A stretch of 64,000 bases of DNA from Marinigracilibium pacificum. GTDB lineage: Bacteria; Bacteroidota; Bacteroidia; Cytophagales; Cyclobacteriaceae. Positions 24,491 to 33,694 of this stretch are shown piece by piece. The notes under the pieces were generated by a model. It made no database searches. It was not told where the DNA came from and worked only from the letters and a program-made list of their open reading frames with translations. The stretch spans positions 248,001-312,000 of the forward strand of contig NZ_JABBNU010000001.1 in assembly GCF_012926615.1 (NCBI RefSeq). The letters are read 5' to 3'. Position 1 is the stretch's first letter. The number at the start of each line of letters is the position of its first letter. Both the position numbers and the translations under genes were made by a program.

Positions 24491-25869
24491 TGCCCAATAA
24501 ATTCAAAAGCTCCTGCGTCTGGTGCCGAGTCCCTATCTTTTCCAAGGATATCGTTTGTAACACCTTCAGGAAGACAAAAATTAATTGCAGGACTTTCAGC
24601 TTTTATAGAATAGTCGAACTCACCTGCATCAGTAAACAAAGGATCCTCATCAACTAAATTAATATCAATTAGATAACTTTGATCTATATCTAACCAACCG
24701 AAGATATTTGAGCTGAATGATATGGAGTTGTTTTGAGAGTCAACTTCTTGAATGATAACCGATGAATTATAAGGAGACCAAATAATGGAATTTTTAACCA
24801 GCAGGTTTAAAGGTTTTAAAATCGTTGATCCATCTGAAAGTGGGATATTATCACTAAATCCGGTGACAGGGTTTTGAATAGCCAGAACACCAGAACCTGC
24901 ATTGATAGTACTATGTATAATATTAATATTCCCACCACCTAGTGCAGAAAAAGCCTGTTCTCCAGCTTCGCCAACCACTACATTTTCAAGATCAAAATCT
25001 GTAGAAAAAGCCAGAATACCATGTGATAGAGAGTTAATGATCTGAGTATTTTTAATAATCAAATCAGTTTCTGACTCATCAGGATCACCTAATCTTAAAC
25101 CGAAAGTGGCATTTTTAATAATTACATTATTAATTGTTGACCCCAGACTGTTTTCAAGAAAGTATATTCCGTCCCATTGTCCTGGCGTTATTTCATAAAC
25201 ACCATCTTGCCTGCTCTGAATAAATATTACTTTTTCAGAGAATGTGCCTTCAATGTTTAGGCCTCCCTTTACCAAAAGCCTTGAGTTATTTCCCATAAAG
25301 AAAATAACATCTGGTTCTACATTAACATTAACCAGACTATCAATGTAGGCGTTATTTTTAATGTGAATTCTACTTCCAGATTTTATTGTGGTGTCGTTTC
25401 TGAAGATAAAATCATCCAAAACCTTAACATCCTGACTAAAACCTTCAATCACAACCGGATTTGAATATAAGTTATCGATAATCAGGTCATCATAAACAGG
25501 GACGGGGTTTTTAGTGTTTTGAGAAGTAAAATATGCTTCAATCAAAATTTCCAGACTATCTCCGCCTCTGAGTTTGACATTCGAAAACTCCTTTCCTTTT
25601 TGTCCTTTAATAATAAGAGTAAAAGGGGAGGATGTTCCCGATGATAACTTAATGGAATTGATGGTTATGTTATTGCCTCCAGGATTAACGATTTTATATC
25701 GTTTGGAAGGAGATGAAGTATTTATCAATAATGTGTCAAATGAAACAGTGTCTTGCAAAAAGACCTGGGGCTCACTTAATATATCAAAGGGAGCATCTTC
25801 AGATATGCAAGAACCAACTCCCAGTGATATAATAATAAATAAAAATATTTTACGAGGATTAACCTTCAT
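24487..25869 (-). CDS. Right-handed beta-helix lipoprotein
   Basis: I start this at the ATG at 25869 (460 residues). It is preceded five bases upstream by a strong AGGAGG (25873-25878 on the plus strand as CCTCCT), and it begins a lipoprotein signal with lipobox GVGSC and C21. An upstream in-frame start at 25938 lies well inside prfA. The N-terminal part (about 30-130) looks like a beta-sandwich; the rest shows repeated short strands with IIKN/VVIKN-like turns typical of a parallel beta-helix (pectate-lyase-like). The end carries DAGAFEFIGQ, a common finish for such surface proteins. Likely outer-membrane anchored; ligand unknown. Confidence 0.82.
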   Translation of the reverse strand: MKVNPRKIFLFIIISLGVGSCISEDAPFDILSEPQVFLQDTVSFDTLLINTSSPSKRYKIVNPGGNNITINSIKLSSGTSSPFTLIIKGQKGKEFSNVKLRGGDSLEILIEAYFTSQNTKNPVPVYDDLIIDNLYSNPVVIEGFSQDVKVLDDFIFRNDTTIKSGSRIHIKNNAYIDSLVNVNVEPDVIFFMGNNSRLLVKGGLNIEGTFSEKVIFIQSRQDGVYEITPGQWDGIYFLENSLGSTINNVIIKNATFGLRLGDPDESETDLIIKNTQIINSLSHGILAFSTDFDLENVVVGEAGEQAFSALGGGNINIIHSTINAGSGVLAIQNPVTGFSDNIPLSDGSTILKPLNLLVKNSIIWSPYNSSVIIQEVDSQNNSISFSSNIFGWLDIDQSYLIDINLVDEDPLFTDAGEFDYSIKAESPAINFCLPEGVTNDILGKDRDSAPDAGAFEFIGQ

Positions 25870-26932
25870 TATCCTCCTGCATTTTTTCAGTATGTTCTGC
25901 AATACGAAGTTGTTCGATAAAATTTCCGATATCACCATCCATCACAGTTGGTAAATTGTGAACACTCATATTAATTCTGTGATCGGTAACTCTACCCTGA
26001 GGATAGTTATATGTACGGATTTTATCACTTCTGTCGCCACTACCAACCATTGATTTTCTCATTCCACCTACTTCATCATTGTGTTTTTTAAGTTCAATTT
26101 CATAAAGTCGGCTTCGAAGTACTCCAAGAGCTTTTTCAAAGTTTTTAATCTGAGATTTTTGGTCTTGACAAGTTACTACCAGTCCTGTTGGGTTGTGAGT
26201 TAGCCTTACTGCAGAATATGTCGTGTTTACAGACTGACCTCCCGGACCCGAAGAACAGAAAGTATCTTTTCGGATATCATTCATATCCAGGTCAACTTCG
26301 ACTTCATCCATTTCTGGTAAAACAGCAACCGAAGCAGCTGAAGTATGAACCCTTCCCTGAGTTTCGGTAGCCGGGACTCTTTGAACCCGATGCACACCAG
26401 ATTCAAATTTTAATTTACCGTATACATCTTCACCCGAAACAGTACTAATAATTTCTTTATAACCTCCGGCGGTACCTTCTGTAAGGTCAAGTACACGTAA
26501 AGACCAACCTTCTTTTTCAGCAAAACGCTGATACATTCTAAATAAATCACCAGCAAAAATTGCAGCTTCATCACCACCAGCTCCAGCACGGATCTCAAGG
26601 ATTGCATCCTTACTGTCATTTGGGTCTTTAGGGATTAATAACTTTTTAAGATCGTCAAAAAGCTGTTCCTTTTTTGGAGAAAGGTCATCGATCTCTGATT
26701 TAGCCATTTCTCTAAACCCAGGATCTTTTTCAGTTTCGAGAACATGTTTGGCTTCTTTTAGGTTTGAATCAACCAAACAGTACTCATCATAAACTTTTAC
26801 AATCTTTTCCAGATCCTTATATTCTTTATTTAAAGAGGTAAATTTCTTAATATCCGATGCAATGTCCGGTTGTATTAACAATTGTCCTACTTCTTCAAAT
26901 CTTTCTTTTATATCTTCGAGCTTATCGATCAT
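25859..26932 (-). CDS. prfA: Peptide chain release factor 1
   Basis: RF1 releases the nascent chain at UAA and UAG codons. The 357-residue protein has the catalytic G231-GQ-233 and the P187-AT-189 anticodon-like tripeptide that marks RF1 rather than RF2. The N-terminal helical domain (about 1-105) is complete. The last 11 bases overlap the start of the beta-helix lipoprotein gene, an unexpected partner, which suggests a shared transcript. A TAnnTTTG element lies just upstream. Confidence 0.97.
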   Translation of the reverse strand: MIDKLEDIKERFEEVGQLLIQPDIASDIKKFTSLNKEYKDLEKIVKVYDEYCLVDSNLKEAKHVLETEKDPGFREMAKSEIDDLSPKKEQLFDDLKKLLIPKDPNDSKDAILEIRAGAGGDEAAIFAGDLFRMYQRFAEKEGWSLRVLDLTEGTAGGYKEIISTVSGEDVYGKLKFESGVHRVQRVPATETQGRVHTSAASVAVLPEMDEVEVDLDMNDIRKDTFCSSGPGGQSVNTTYSAVRLTHNPTGLVVTCQDQKSQIKNFEKALGVLRSRLYEIELKKHNDEVGGMRKSMVGSGDRSDKIRTYNYPQGRVTDHRINMSVHNLPTVMDGDIGNFIEQLRIAEHTEKMQEDNEG

Positions 26933-26951
26933 ATATTCATTGTTTAACGAA

Positions 26952-26959
26952 CAAAGTTA
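26952..26959 (-). promoter_or_regulatory. TAnnTTTG -7 promoter element of prfA
   Basis: On the minus strand this reads TAACTTTG, about 19 bases ahead of the prfA ATG at 26932. Confidence 0.45.
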
Positions 26960-27074
26960 ATAATAAAACGAATTTTTCACCTTATACTAAAACTATTCAT
27001 TAGATTTATAGATTAAAATTATTCTTCCAAGAGTAAATTATTTTTTATCTGTTATTATTTTTAATTTGTCAGAC

Positions 27075-27575
27075 ATGAAAAAAATTATTTTTTTGATATG
27101 TTTTCTTACAGCAGTACATCTTTCTGCACAGGATTACAAGTTTCATGCTACTTTTATATATAATTTTACAAAATATATTCAATGGCCTCCAGCTTATAGC
27201 CAGGGAGATTTTGTTATTGGTGTAGTCGGTGATTGTGAATTGATCGATTATTTGAACACATTAGCACAATCGAGGAAAGCAGGAAACCAGAGTTTTAAGG
27301 TTGTAAAGTATAATAGTCCGGGTGAAATAACTAACCCACCTCATATTGTATTTGTTCCTAAAACTAAGAGTGGTTTACTACCTACTGTACTCGGGAAAGT
27401 TGCTTCTGGATCTACATTGGTAATAACAGAAGAACCAGGGTTAGCAAGTAAAGGCAGCGGAATAAATTTTGTATTTGAAGGCGGCAAGCCAAGGTTTGAA
27501 TTAAACCTTGATGCTACAAATGCTGCCAGGTTAAAAGTTTCCAGCGAATTACAAAGGCTGGCAACTGTAATATAA
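27075..27575 (+). CDS. YfiR family periplasmic protein (DUF4154)
   Basis: I start at the ATG at 27075 (166 residues), which opens a signal peptide MKKIIFLICF ending LSAQ; a TTG three codons upstream is less likely. The mature part shows the YfiR/DUF4154 pattern: KFHATFIYNFTKYIQWP near the start, a middle with PPHIVFVPKT, and the end GKPRFELNLDATNAARLKVSSELQRLA. In Pseudomonas, YfiR is a periplasmic repressor of the membrane diguanylate cyclase YfiN. Here the next gene is a membrane sensor without a GGDEF domain, so YfiR probably modulates that sensor. That is inference from context. Confidence 0.85.
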   Translation: MKKIIFLICFLTAVHLSAQDYKFHATFIYNFTKYIQWPPAYSQGDFVIGVVGDCELIDYLNTLAQSRKAGNQSFKVVKYNSPGEITNPPHIVFVPKTKSGLLPTVLGKVASGSTLVITEEPGLASKGSGINFVFEGGKPRFELNLDATNAARLKVSSELQRLATVI

Positions 27576-27613
27576 TTTTTTTTAGTAGCTAAATTTTTAA
27601 CTGAGCTCACGCT

Positions 27614-29512
27614 ATGAAAAACAGACGAATTGGTCTGAGGCTAAAAGTCTTAGGAGGATTTTTAATTCTCATTTTGCTTTTCACTATTAATGCAATTTTT
27701 ACGGTGATTACTGTTAATGAGAATAACAGTACTTTAGATCGTCTTGCAAATATTGTAAGACCGTCATCAGATGCATTAGCAGAATTTGATGACTTAGCTC
27801 TTCGTACAAAAATGTATACCACCAACTGGGTATATCTACAAACGAACACCGCAGATAAGAAAAAACTTGAGCTTATTCATGATTATGAATACAAGGAACT
27901 GAAAGGTAAACTTGAAAACCTTAAGGAAAACTGGGCTCCGGCTGATACTGCGAAACTTGACACTGTTTTTCAAACATACGAACAGGTTTTAATGATAAGT
28001 CGTGAAGACATCATGTCTCAATTGCAAAAATTTACAGACTATGATGATGCGGCTCTTAAATTTACCGCTGAAACAGCACTTGAATCTTTAATCCCTCTAA
28101 CTGACTCTTTACAAAACCAGATTACGGAATTAAGGAAAAGGAAAGAATCAGAAACAAAAACTGCTGATGAAGAATTAAGCTCATCGCTTGAGCAATTAAA
28201 ATCTTCATCAATAATTGTTGCGATTGTTCTAATAGTAATAGGAGTTGTATCGAGTTTGGTTGTTGCAAATTCAATAACAAGACCGGTTAATCAGCTTAGA
28301 GATGTTATTAATAAATTAGGTAAAGGAGAAATTCCAGAAACCAACTCTGTTAATCAAAGTAATGATGAGATCGGAGATATGGCATATGCGGTAGAAAACC
28401 TTGCTGAAGGACTTAAAGAAACATCTTATTTCGCTGAGAAGATTGGTAACGGAAATTACGATGCTGAATTTACTCCACTTAGTGAGAATGATACACTAGG
28501 AAATGCTCTTATCGAAATGCGTGACAACCTAAACAGAGTTGCTCAGGAAGATAAAAAGCGTAGTTGGGCTACTGAAGGTCAGGCGAAATTTGGTGAACTA
28601 TTAAGAACAAATAACGATAACCTTAAAAAGTTAAGCGAAGAAATAATTACAAACCTTGTAAAGTACCTTAAAGCTAATCAAGGTGGATTATTTATAGTAA
28701 ATGATACTGAAGAAGAGCCATTTCTTGACTTAATGGCATGTTATGCTTGGGATAAGAAAAAGTATCTTGATCAAAAAGTATACTCTGGTGATGGCTTAAC
28801 TGGTCAGGCATGGCTAGAAAAAGACAAAGTTTATATCACTGATGTTCCTGAGGATTATATCAGAATTACAAGTGGACTTGGTGATGCTAATCCAAATAGT
28901 ATTCTTATCGTACCTTTAAAAATTAATGAAGAGGTTTACGGAGTTGTAGAACTTGCAAGCTTTAATCTTTTCGAAGATCATGAAATTGAATTTGTTGAAA
29001 AGATTGCTGAAAGTATAGCTTCTTCAATTAGTAGTGTAAAAGTAAATGAGCGTACTCAAAACCTTCTAGAAGAATCTCAAGAGCTAACAGAACAAATGAG
29101 ATCTCAGGAAGAAGAAATGCGTCAGAATATGGAAGAGCTACAGGCTACTCAAGAAGAGATGGAGCGAAGCCAAAGAGAGAGAGAAACCAAAGAGAATATC
29201 ATTAGTAACTCGCTGCAAATAGTTGAGCTTGATTCATCATTCAAGTTTAATCATGTAAACAATCTGTTTACAGCAGCTTTAGGATATTCTGATTCAGAAA
29301 TTTACAATAAGACTTATTTAAGTCTGGTTCAAAACACTACTGCTTATGAGCAAATGGTATCAGATTTAAAACAAGGAATTACCTGGAAAGGAAATATTCA
29401 GTTAAAGAGTAAAAGTGGCAAAGATGTTTCATGCATGGTGATCGGTGGAATGGTAAAAGACCTGATCAGCGGGGAACAAAAATATACTCTTTACTCACTT
29501 GAATTGAAATAA
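27614..29512 (+). CDS. Membrane sensor protein: HAMP, GAF, coiled coil and PAS, partner of YfiR
   Basis: The 632 residues show a helix at about 10-30, a helical periplasmic region, a second membrane helix (about 197-220), and a HAMP domain whose start SITRPVNQLRDVINKLGKGE is clear. A GAF domain (about 345-475) and a coil with TEQMRSQEEEMRQNMEEL (about 490-520) follow, then a C-terminal PAS-like domain (about 530-632). No kinase, cyclase or other output domain follows. It closely parallels the protein at 21967-24069. It lies 38 bases after yfiR and 17 bases before a lipoprotein gene, forming a likely three-gene unit that senses something at the cell envelope. Confidence 0.82.
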   Translation: MKNRRIGLRLKVLGGFLILILLFTINAIFTVITVNENNSTLDRLANIVRPSSDALAEFDDLALRTKMYTTNWVYLQTNTADKKKLELIHDYEYKELKGKLENLKENWAPADTAKLDTVFQTYEQVLMISREDIMSQLQKFTDYDDAALKFTAETALESLIPLTDSLQNQITELRKRKESETKTADEELSSSLEQLKSSSIIVAIVLIVIGVVSSLVVANSITRPVNQLRDVINKLGKGEIPETNSVNQSNDEIGDMAYAVENLAEGLKETSYFAEKIGNGNYDAEFTPLSENDTLGNALIEMRDNLNRVAQEDKKRSWATEGQAKFGELLRTNNDNLKKLSEEIITNLVKYLKANQGGLFIVNDTEEEPFLDLMACYAWDKKKYLDQKVYSGDGLTGQAWLEKDKVYITDVPEDYIRITSGLGDANPNSILIVPLKINEEVYGVVELASFNLFEDHEIEFVEKIAESIASSISSVKVNERTQNLLEESQELTEQMRSQEEEMRQNMEELQATQEEMERSQRERETKENIISNSLQIVELDSSFKFNHVNNLFTAALGYSDSEIYNKTYLSLVQNTTAYEQMVSDLKQGITWKGNIQLKSKSGKDVSCMVIGGMVKDLISGEQKYTLYSLELK

Positions 29513-29529
29513 TTATCTGAACTTTAAGT

Positions 29530-30021
29530 ATGAAGTCGAGTTTAGCTGCCATACTTATAGCATCTGTGGGAATTTTATCCTGCCAGATTGACGAAAAGGA
29601 AAGACAAAAGCTTTCTGAAGTTCAAAGACAGATGGAAAAGAATGAGCTGGTGAAAGTATCCAGAGAGGATATTTTCTCTGCTGCTCAAAAACAATCTGTA
29701 TTTATTGGTAAGGCATTGAGAGATCAAGGAGTTAATGAATTAACAATTGATTCTTTAGAACAGAAGTTTAAGGCAGAGATAGTTTTTTTGTCTACGGATG
29801 ATTTAGATTCAATGACTGAAGCTTCTTCAAAAGAGCTAGAAGTTTTTGAGGCATATAAATATCAGTTCAAAAATGCTGGGCAGCTTGATGATAATGTTCA
29901 GTTTATTAATAACGATCAACAGCTAGCCTATGATTTTCCGGTTAACCGGGATTCAATTGAAGGAATTTGGCATGTTGTTGTAAGTAGAAAAGATGTAATA
30001 TTAGAAGAGCTTAATAAGTAA
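29530..30021 (+). CDS. Small lipoprotein of unknown function
   Basis: The 163-residue protein has a lipoprotein signal with lipobox GILSC (cysteine near residue 18). The mature part is charged and helical at first (KERQKLSEVQRQMEKNE), then mixed; it has no further cysteines and no heme motif. I do not recognise the family. It lies 17 bases downstream of the HAMP-GAF sensor and ends at a terminator, so it is the last gene of the YfiR-sensor unit. A role as an envelope accessory to the sensor is plausible but unproven. Confidence 0.7.
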   Translation: MKSSLAAILIASVGILSCQIDEKERQKLSEVQRQMEKNELVKVSREDIFSAAQKQSVFIGKALRDQGVNELTIDSLEQKFKAEIVFLSTDDLDSMTEASSKELEVFEAYKYQFKNAGQLDDNVQFINNDQQLAYDFPVNRDSIEGIWHVVVSRKDVILEELNK

Positions 30022-30038
30022 ATTAAGTTCAAAACATA

Positions 30039-30075
30039 AAAAAAGAGTTCGTTGATTACCAGCGAACTCTTTTTT
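30039..30075. terminator. Bidirectional terminator after the sensor cluster and the NSS transporter
   Basis: AAAAAAGAGTTCG (30039-30051) pairs with CGAACTCTTTTTT (30063-30075) around an 11-base loop. A- and T-runs on the two sides let it work for both convergent genes. Confidence 0.92.
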
Positions 30076-30096
30076 GTTTTAAGTATCTATCAAATA

Positions 30097-31503
30097 TTAT
30101 TCAGTAAAATAGCTGATAAGGTTTACACCAAAGTATACATCTGAAATTGTAAGTATAAAGATTACCCCTAGTACAATTGGACATAGGTAGCAGATACAAA
30201 ATGATATATACTTACTTAAGAATGAGCCTTTAAATGTACCCGGAAATCCTTGTTCGATTTCTTCCATAAGGTTTTCCTTCTTCCATACATACCCAGCAAA
30301 TAAGGTTATTAACAATCCTCCTAATGGAAGGAATGTATTTGAACTCAGGTTTTCAATAAAAGTCATGAAGTCAATTGACTCTCCCGAAGGATATGTAAGG
30401 AACTTATTTAATGCTGGTACTGAACCCTGACTTAACATGGAAGGAATTCCCAGTAAATAAATAAATCCGGCAATCAGCCATACAGCATTAGTTCTTTTGA
30501 TTTTTATTTCATCAACAAAATATGAAACAGGAACTTCAAGTAAAGAAACCGTAGAAGTAAGAGCAGCAAAACTTAAAAGAAGGAAGAATACTGCACCAAC
30601 GATAATTCCCAACGTAGCTCCAAATGATTCAAAAACACCAGGTAGGGTAACGAAAATTAACCCAGGTCCTCCATCAACGCCCTCCATTGTACCATTAGTA
30701 ATATATGCAACAAATGGGAACATCATTAAGCCAGCTATAAATGCAATACCTACATCAGTCATTGTAATGAATGCTGCTGAACTAACTATATTGTCTTTTT
30801 TACCAACATAGCTACCATAAGTGATCAATGCACCCATACCAAGGGATAATGAGAAGAAAGCTTGACCTAGAGCATTCAGTGCAACCTCTAAAGTGATTTC
30901 GCTAAAATCAGGAACAAGATAAAATGAAATTCCTGTCATTGCATGCTCCAGCGTGAATGCATAAGCTACTAACGATAGTATCAAGATTACCAAAACAGGC
31001 ATTAAAATTTTTGATGCTTTTTCAATACCTCCTGAAATTCCTTTAGAAACAATAAAGGCTGTTGCCGCCATAAATAATAAACTCCAGATTGAAATCAGGA
31101 CAGCATTGTTAGTAAACTCTCCAAACTTTTTTCCAATTTCGAAGTTACCCTGGATCATCTCAACGAAATATCCAAGAGCCCACCCTGCAACTACATTATA
31201 AAATGAAAGGATAAACACTCCACTTAATATTCCAAGGAAACCAACTGATGCCCATTTTGGAAAACCAAGTTTTTTGAATGCGCCAACAGGGTTTAATTGC
31301 GTTTTTCTACCGATTGCTATTTCTGTAAGCATTACCGGGAAACAAAGAATAAAACAAAAAATGAGGTACATTATTAAAAATGCTGCACCGCCACCTTCTC
31401 CAACTTCGAAAGGAAACTTCCATATATTTCCAAGTCCAACTGCCGATCCGGCTGCTGCTAATATGAATCCTATCTTACTTGAGAATCCGCTTCTTGTAGC
31501 CAT
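30097..31503 (-). CDS. Sodium-dependent transporter, NSS/SNF family
   Basis: The 468-residue protein has about eleven to twelve membrane helices. The first carries the family motif AAAGSAVGLGNIWKFPF (about residues 15-31), which forms part of the sodium and substrate sites in LeuT-fold carriers. Bacterial members take up amino acids or related amines with Na+. The substrate is not readable from sequence. It ends at the shared hairpin at 30039-30075. The SDR gene lies 31 bases downstream of its start codon side, on the same strand, so the two may be on one message. Confidence 0.92.
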   Translation of the reverse strand: MATRSGFSSKIGFILAAAGSAVGLGNIWKFPFEVGEGGGAAFLIMYLIFCFILCFPVMLTEIAIGRKTQLNPVGAFKKLGFPKWASVGFLGILSGVFILSFYNVVAGWALGYFVEMIQGNFEIGKKFGEFTNNAVLISIWSLLFMAATAFIVSKGISGGIEKASKILMPVLVILILSLVAYAFTLEHAMTGISFYLVPDFSEITLEVALNALGQAFFSLSLGMGALITYGSYVGKKDNIVSSAAFITMTDVGIAFIAGLMMFPFVAYITNGTMEGVDGGPGLIFVTLPGVFESFGATLGIIVGAVFFLLLSFAALTSTVSLLEVPVSYFVDEIKIKRTNAVWLIAGFIYLLGIPSMLSQGSVPALNKFLTYPSGESIDFMTFIENLSSNTFLPLGGLLITLFAGYVWKKENLMEEIEQGFPGTFKGSFLSKYISFCICYLCPIVLGVIFILTISDVYFGVNLISYFTE

Positions 31504-31534
31504 TATTTATTTATAGGTTTTGTGGTTGTTTAGT

Positions 31535-32293
31535 TTAATGTACATAGCTCCCGGCATTAATATCAATGGATGTTCCTGTTAAATGGTCTGCCTTACCACT
31601 TAGTAGAAAGACCACCGTTGGCGAAATATCCTCGGGAGTTGTAAGTTTTTTTAAAGCAATGTCATTTAATGCATAATCTTCGCCATACTGATCAATAAAA
31701 TCCTGAGCCATGTCAGTTCTGGTAAAACCAGGAGCTATTTCAAAAGCTTTTATTCCTTGCTTACCATAAGCCCTGGCAATTGATTTTGTTAGAGACACTA
31801 AAGCCCCTTTTGAAGCTCCGTAAGCCAGATACTCTGCAGTATCTCCTCTATATGCTGCACGGGAACTAATATTTATTATTCTTCCCTCACCAGTAGAGAT
31901 AAACAATTCAATAGCAAGCTTGCATAAATAGGCTACGGCTCTTGTATTAACAGCAAAGGTTTTGTCCCATTCAGCTAGCCATTCATTATCATTTTCTTTT
32001 AAAAGATCCGATGAAAAAGCAATCCCGGCATTATTTACTAAACCTGTAACAGTTCTGAAATTAATTGCTTCTGACCACGACTGTTTTATTTCATTAGTAT
32101 TACTTAAATCAGTAGTCAGGAGATTTAAATTTTCGGGATATTCTTTTTTAAGACCTTTTAGATCTTCGGAAATAGTTGTGCTAACACTTGAGACAAAAGC
32201 ACCAGAATTAAGCAGATCGCTTACAATCGACAGGCCTATTCCTCTGCTTCCACCTGTAACAAAAATGTGTTGATCTATTAAATTAAGATGCAT
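31535..32293 (-). CDS. SDR family NAD(P)-dependent oxidoreductase
   Basis: The 252 residues carry the classical short-chain dehydrogenase features: TGGSRGIG (13-20) for cofactor binding, NNAG (87-90), the catalytic serine around S143-S144, and Y158-xxx-K162. The overall pattern resembles 3-oxoacyl-ACP reductases, but many SDRs share it, so the substrate is open. The C-terminal segment GTSIDINAGSYVH is typical of the classical type. It lies upstream of the NSS transporter on the same strand with 31 bases between them. Confidence 0.88.
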   Translation of the reverse strand: MHLNLIDQHIFVTGGSRGIGLSIVSDLLNSGAFVSSVSTTISEDLKGLKKEYPENLNLLTTDLSNTNEIKQSWSEAINFRTVTGLVNNAGIAFSSDLLKENDNEWLAEWDKTFAVNTRAVAYLCKLAIELFISTGEGRIINISSRAAYRGDTAEYLAYGASKGALVSLTKSIARAYGKQGIKAFEIAPGFTRTDMAQDFIDQYGEDYALNDIALKKLTTPEDISPTVVFLLSGKADHLTGTSIDINAGSYVH

Positions 32294-32454
32294 AATTGCC
32301 TGTAAAAAAAATTACAATCTGTAAAGTGATAAAATTTTTAGTCTTATTCAAAGAATAATTGCACGAATTTTGGGGTTGTTAGATATAGTTAAATTATTAT
32401 CTGTGGAATTTTAAAATTAATATTAATTTTCCTGTTCATAAAAATATTACAGCT

Positions 32455-33000
32455 ATGAGAAAACTAAATATTGTTGTTTTTCTTCTATTTGCGTTCGTCA
32501 CACTTAACATAAGTGCGCAGAAAAAATTCCCTCAGTTATCTGGTGAGACAGTAACTGATAAAAAACTTACTTTGCCTAATGACACAAAAGGGAAGTTTAC
32601 ACTTGTCGGTTTAGCCTACAGTAAAAAAGCCGAAGACGATTTAAATACTTGGTTTCAACCTGTCTATGATCGTTTTGTTGCTGATGCCGGTGGAGGACTT
32701 TTCTCTGATTTTATGTATGACATCAATGTATATTTTGTGCCTATGTTTACAGGTGTAAATGCTGCAAGTATTGGAACAGCTAAGAATCAGGCGAAGAAAA
32801 ATCTTGACCCTGAGCTGCACCCACACGTATTGTTCTACAAGGGATCAATCAAAGAGTATGAAGACACTCTTAATCTTAAAAGCAAGAATAAACCATATGT
32901 GTTTGTCTTGGATAAATCAGGCAAGATAATTTATGAGACTTCTGGACCTTGTACTTCAGCAAAATTATCTGAAATCGAAAATATAGTAAGCGAAGATTAA
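32455..33000 (+). CDS. Secreted thioredoxin-fold-like protein without CxxC
   Basis: The 181-residue protein has a signal peptide (about 1-21, ending ISAQ). The mature part follows a thioredoxin/peroxiredoxin-like order: FPQLSGETV, a strand KFTLVGLAYSKKAED where an active-site CxxC would normally be, and the late strand KPYVFVLDKSGKIIYETSG. The usual cysteine pair is absent, and only one cysteine (in GPCTSAK near the end) is present. It is therefore unlikely to be a classical disulfide enzyme. It sits one base before a small gene, suggesting a two-gene message. Confidence 0.65.
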   Translation: MRKLNIVVFLLFAFVTLNISAQKKFPQLSGETVTDKKLTLPNDTKGKFTLVGLAYSKKAEDDLNTWFQPVYDRFVADAGGGLFSDFMYDINVYFVPMFTGVNAASIGTAKNQAKKNLDPELHPHVLFYKGSIKEYEDTLNLKSKNKPYVFVLDKSGKIIYETSGPCTSAKLSEIENIVSED

Positions 33001-33001
33001 T

Positions 33002-33232
33002 ATGAGTAAAAGCGATCTGCATATGAGTTTCAATGGACTCCGGGTTGGAAATCACTATAAAGTTAAAAACTTTGGTGAGGTGTATATCTTTGAAGTTGTA
33101 GAAAGAATCGGGGAGTTGAATTATAAATGTAAAGATGTAGTATCGCTTGAGACTTTTGAATTTGAAGATATTATCAGGTATGGTATCGGGAAGGATTTTG
33201 ACCTTGACGAATACAAGCCATTTTTAAATTAA
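33002..33232 (+). CDS. Small conserved hypothetical protein, 76 aa
   Basis: This short soluble protein starts one base after the stop of the preceding gene. It has alternating beta strands (RVGNHYKVKNFGEVYIFEVVERIG) that look like a small barrel or SH3-like fold, followed by an acidic end. I recognise no named family. Its tight spacing and convincing amino-acid composition support a real gene. It converges with the YkgJ-like gene with no gap. Confidence 0.65.
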   Translation: MSKSDLHMSFNGLRVGNHYKVKNFGEVYIFEVVERIGELNYKCKDVVSLETFEFEDIIRYGIGKDFDLDEYKPFLN

Positions 33233-33694
33233 CTATTGAGGCCCGCTGTACAGGGCCTCTATTTTTTTCACCACTTCTTCCACAGCCGGACACACTTCTG
33301 TATTTTTTAAGGTTAGTGGTAAAATTTGATGTTGGCGCTTTCTGTTTGTATGTGGATACTCTTTACAAGCGGTCGGTCTGCTTTCGTACACAATGCACTT
33401 ATTTTCATGACCCAGAAATGGACATGGAGTCTCATTTAAAACATAGTCACCTTCAGAATCAATATGAAGATAGGTATCGATGAATTCAGCCCGTTTCATT
33501 TTCAGGGTCTTGGATAACCTGTTAATATCGGCATCATAAAATATCGGGCTGGTTGTTTTGCAACAATTTGCACATTCTAAACAATCAATAACCTCGAAGG
33601 CTTCATCATGGAATCGTTGAAAGTCCTGATCAAGGGATTTAGGTTTAGATTTCTTAAGCTTTCTAAAAAGTTGTTTTCTTTCCTTACTCATCAT
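33233..33694 (-). CDS. YkgJ family cysteine cluster protein
   Basis: The 153 residues carry the cluster C38-xx-C41-xx-C44-C45 in CLECANCC, plus C91, C100 and C110 in PCPFLGHENKC and PTACKEYP, the pattern of the YkgJ/UPF0153 family. These proteins likely bind zinc or an iron-sulfur cluster; their function is unknown. Its ATG overlaps the stop of the upstream oxidase-subunit-like gene by four bases, so translation is coupled. A link to metal-centre assembly for that subunit is possible, but only inferred. Confidence 0.85.
   Translation of the reverse strand: MMSKERKQLFRKLKKSKPKSLDQDFQRFHDEAFEVIDCLECANCCKTTSPIFYDADINRLSKTLKMKRAEFIDTYLHIDSEGDYVLNETPCPFLGHENKCIVYESRPTACKEYPHTNRKRQHQILPLTLKNTEVCPAVEEVVKKIEALYSGPQ

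Noticed and set aside
25870-25938. Upstream in-frame start for the beta-helix lipoprotein
   Set aside because: It lies in prfA and removes the signal peptide from the N-terminus; AGGAGG supports the later ATG.
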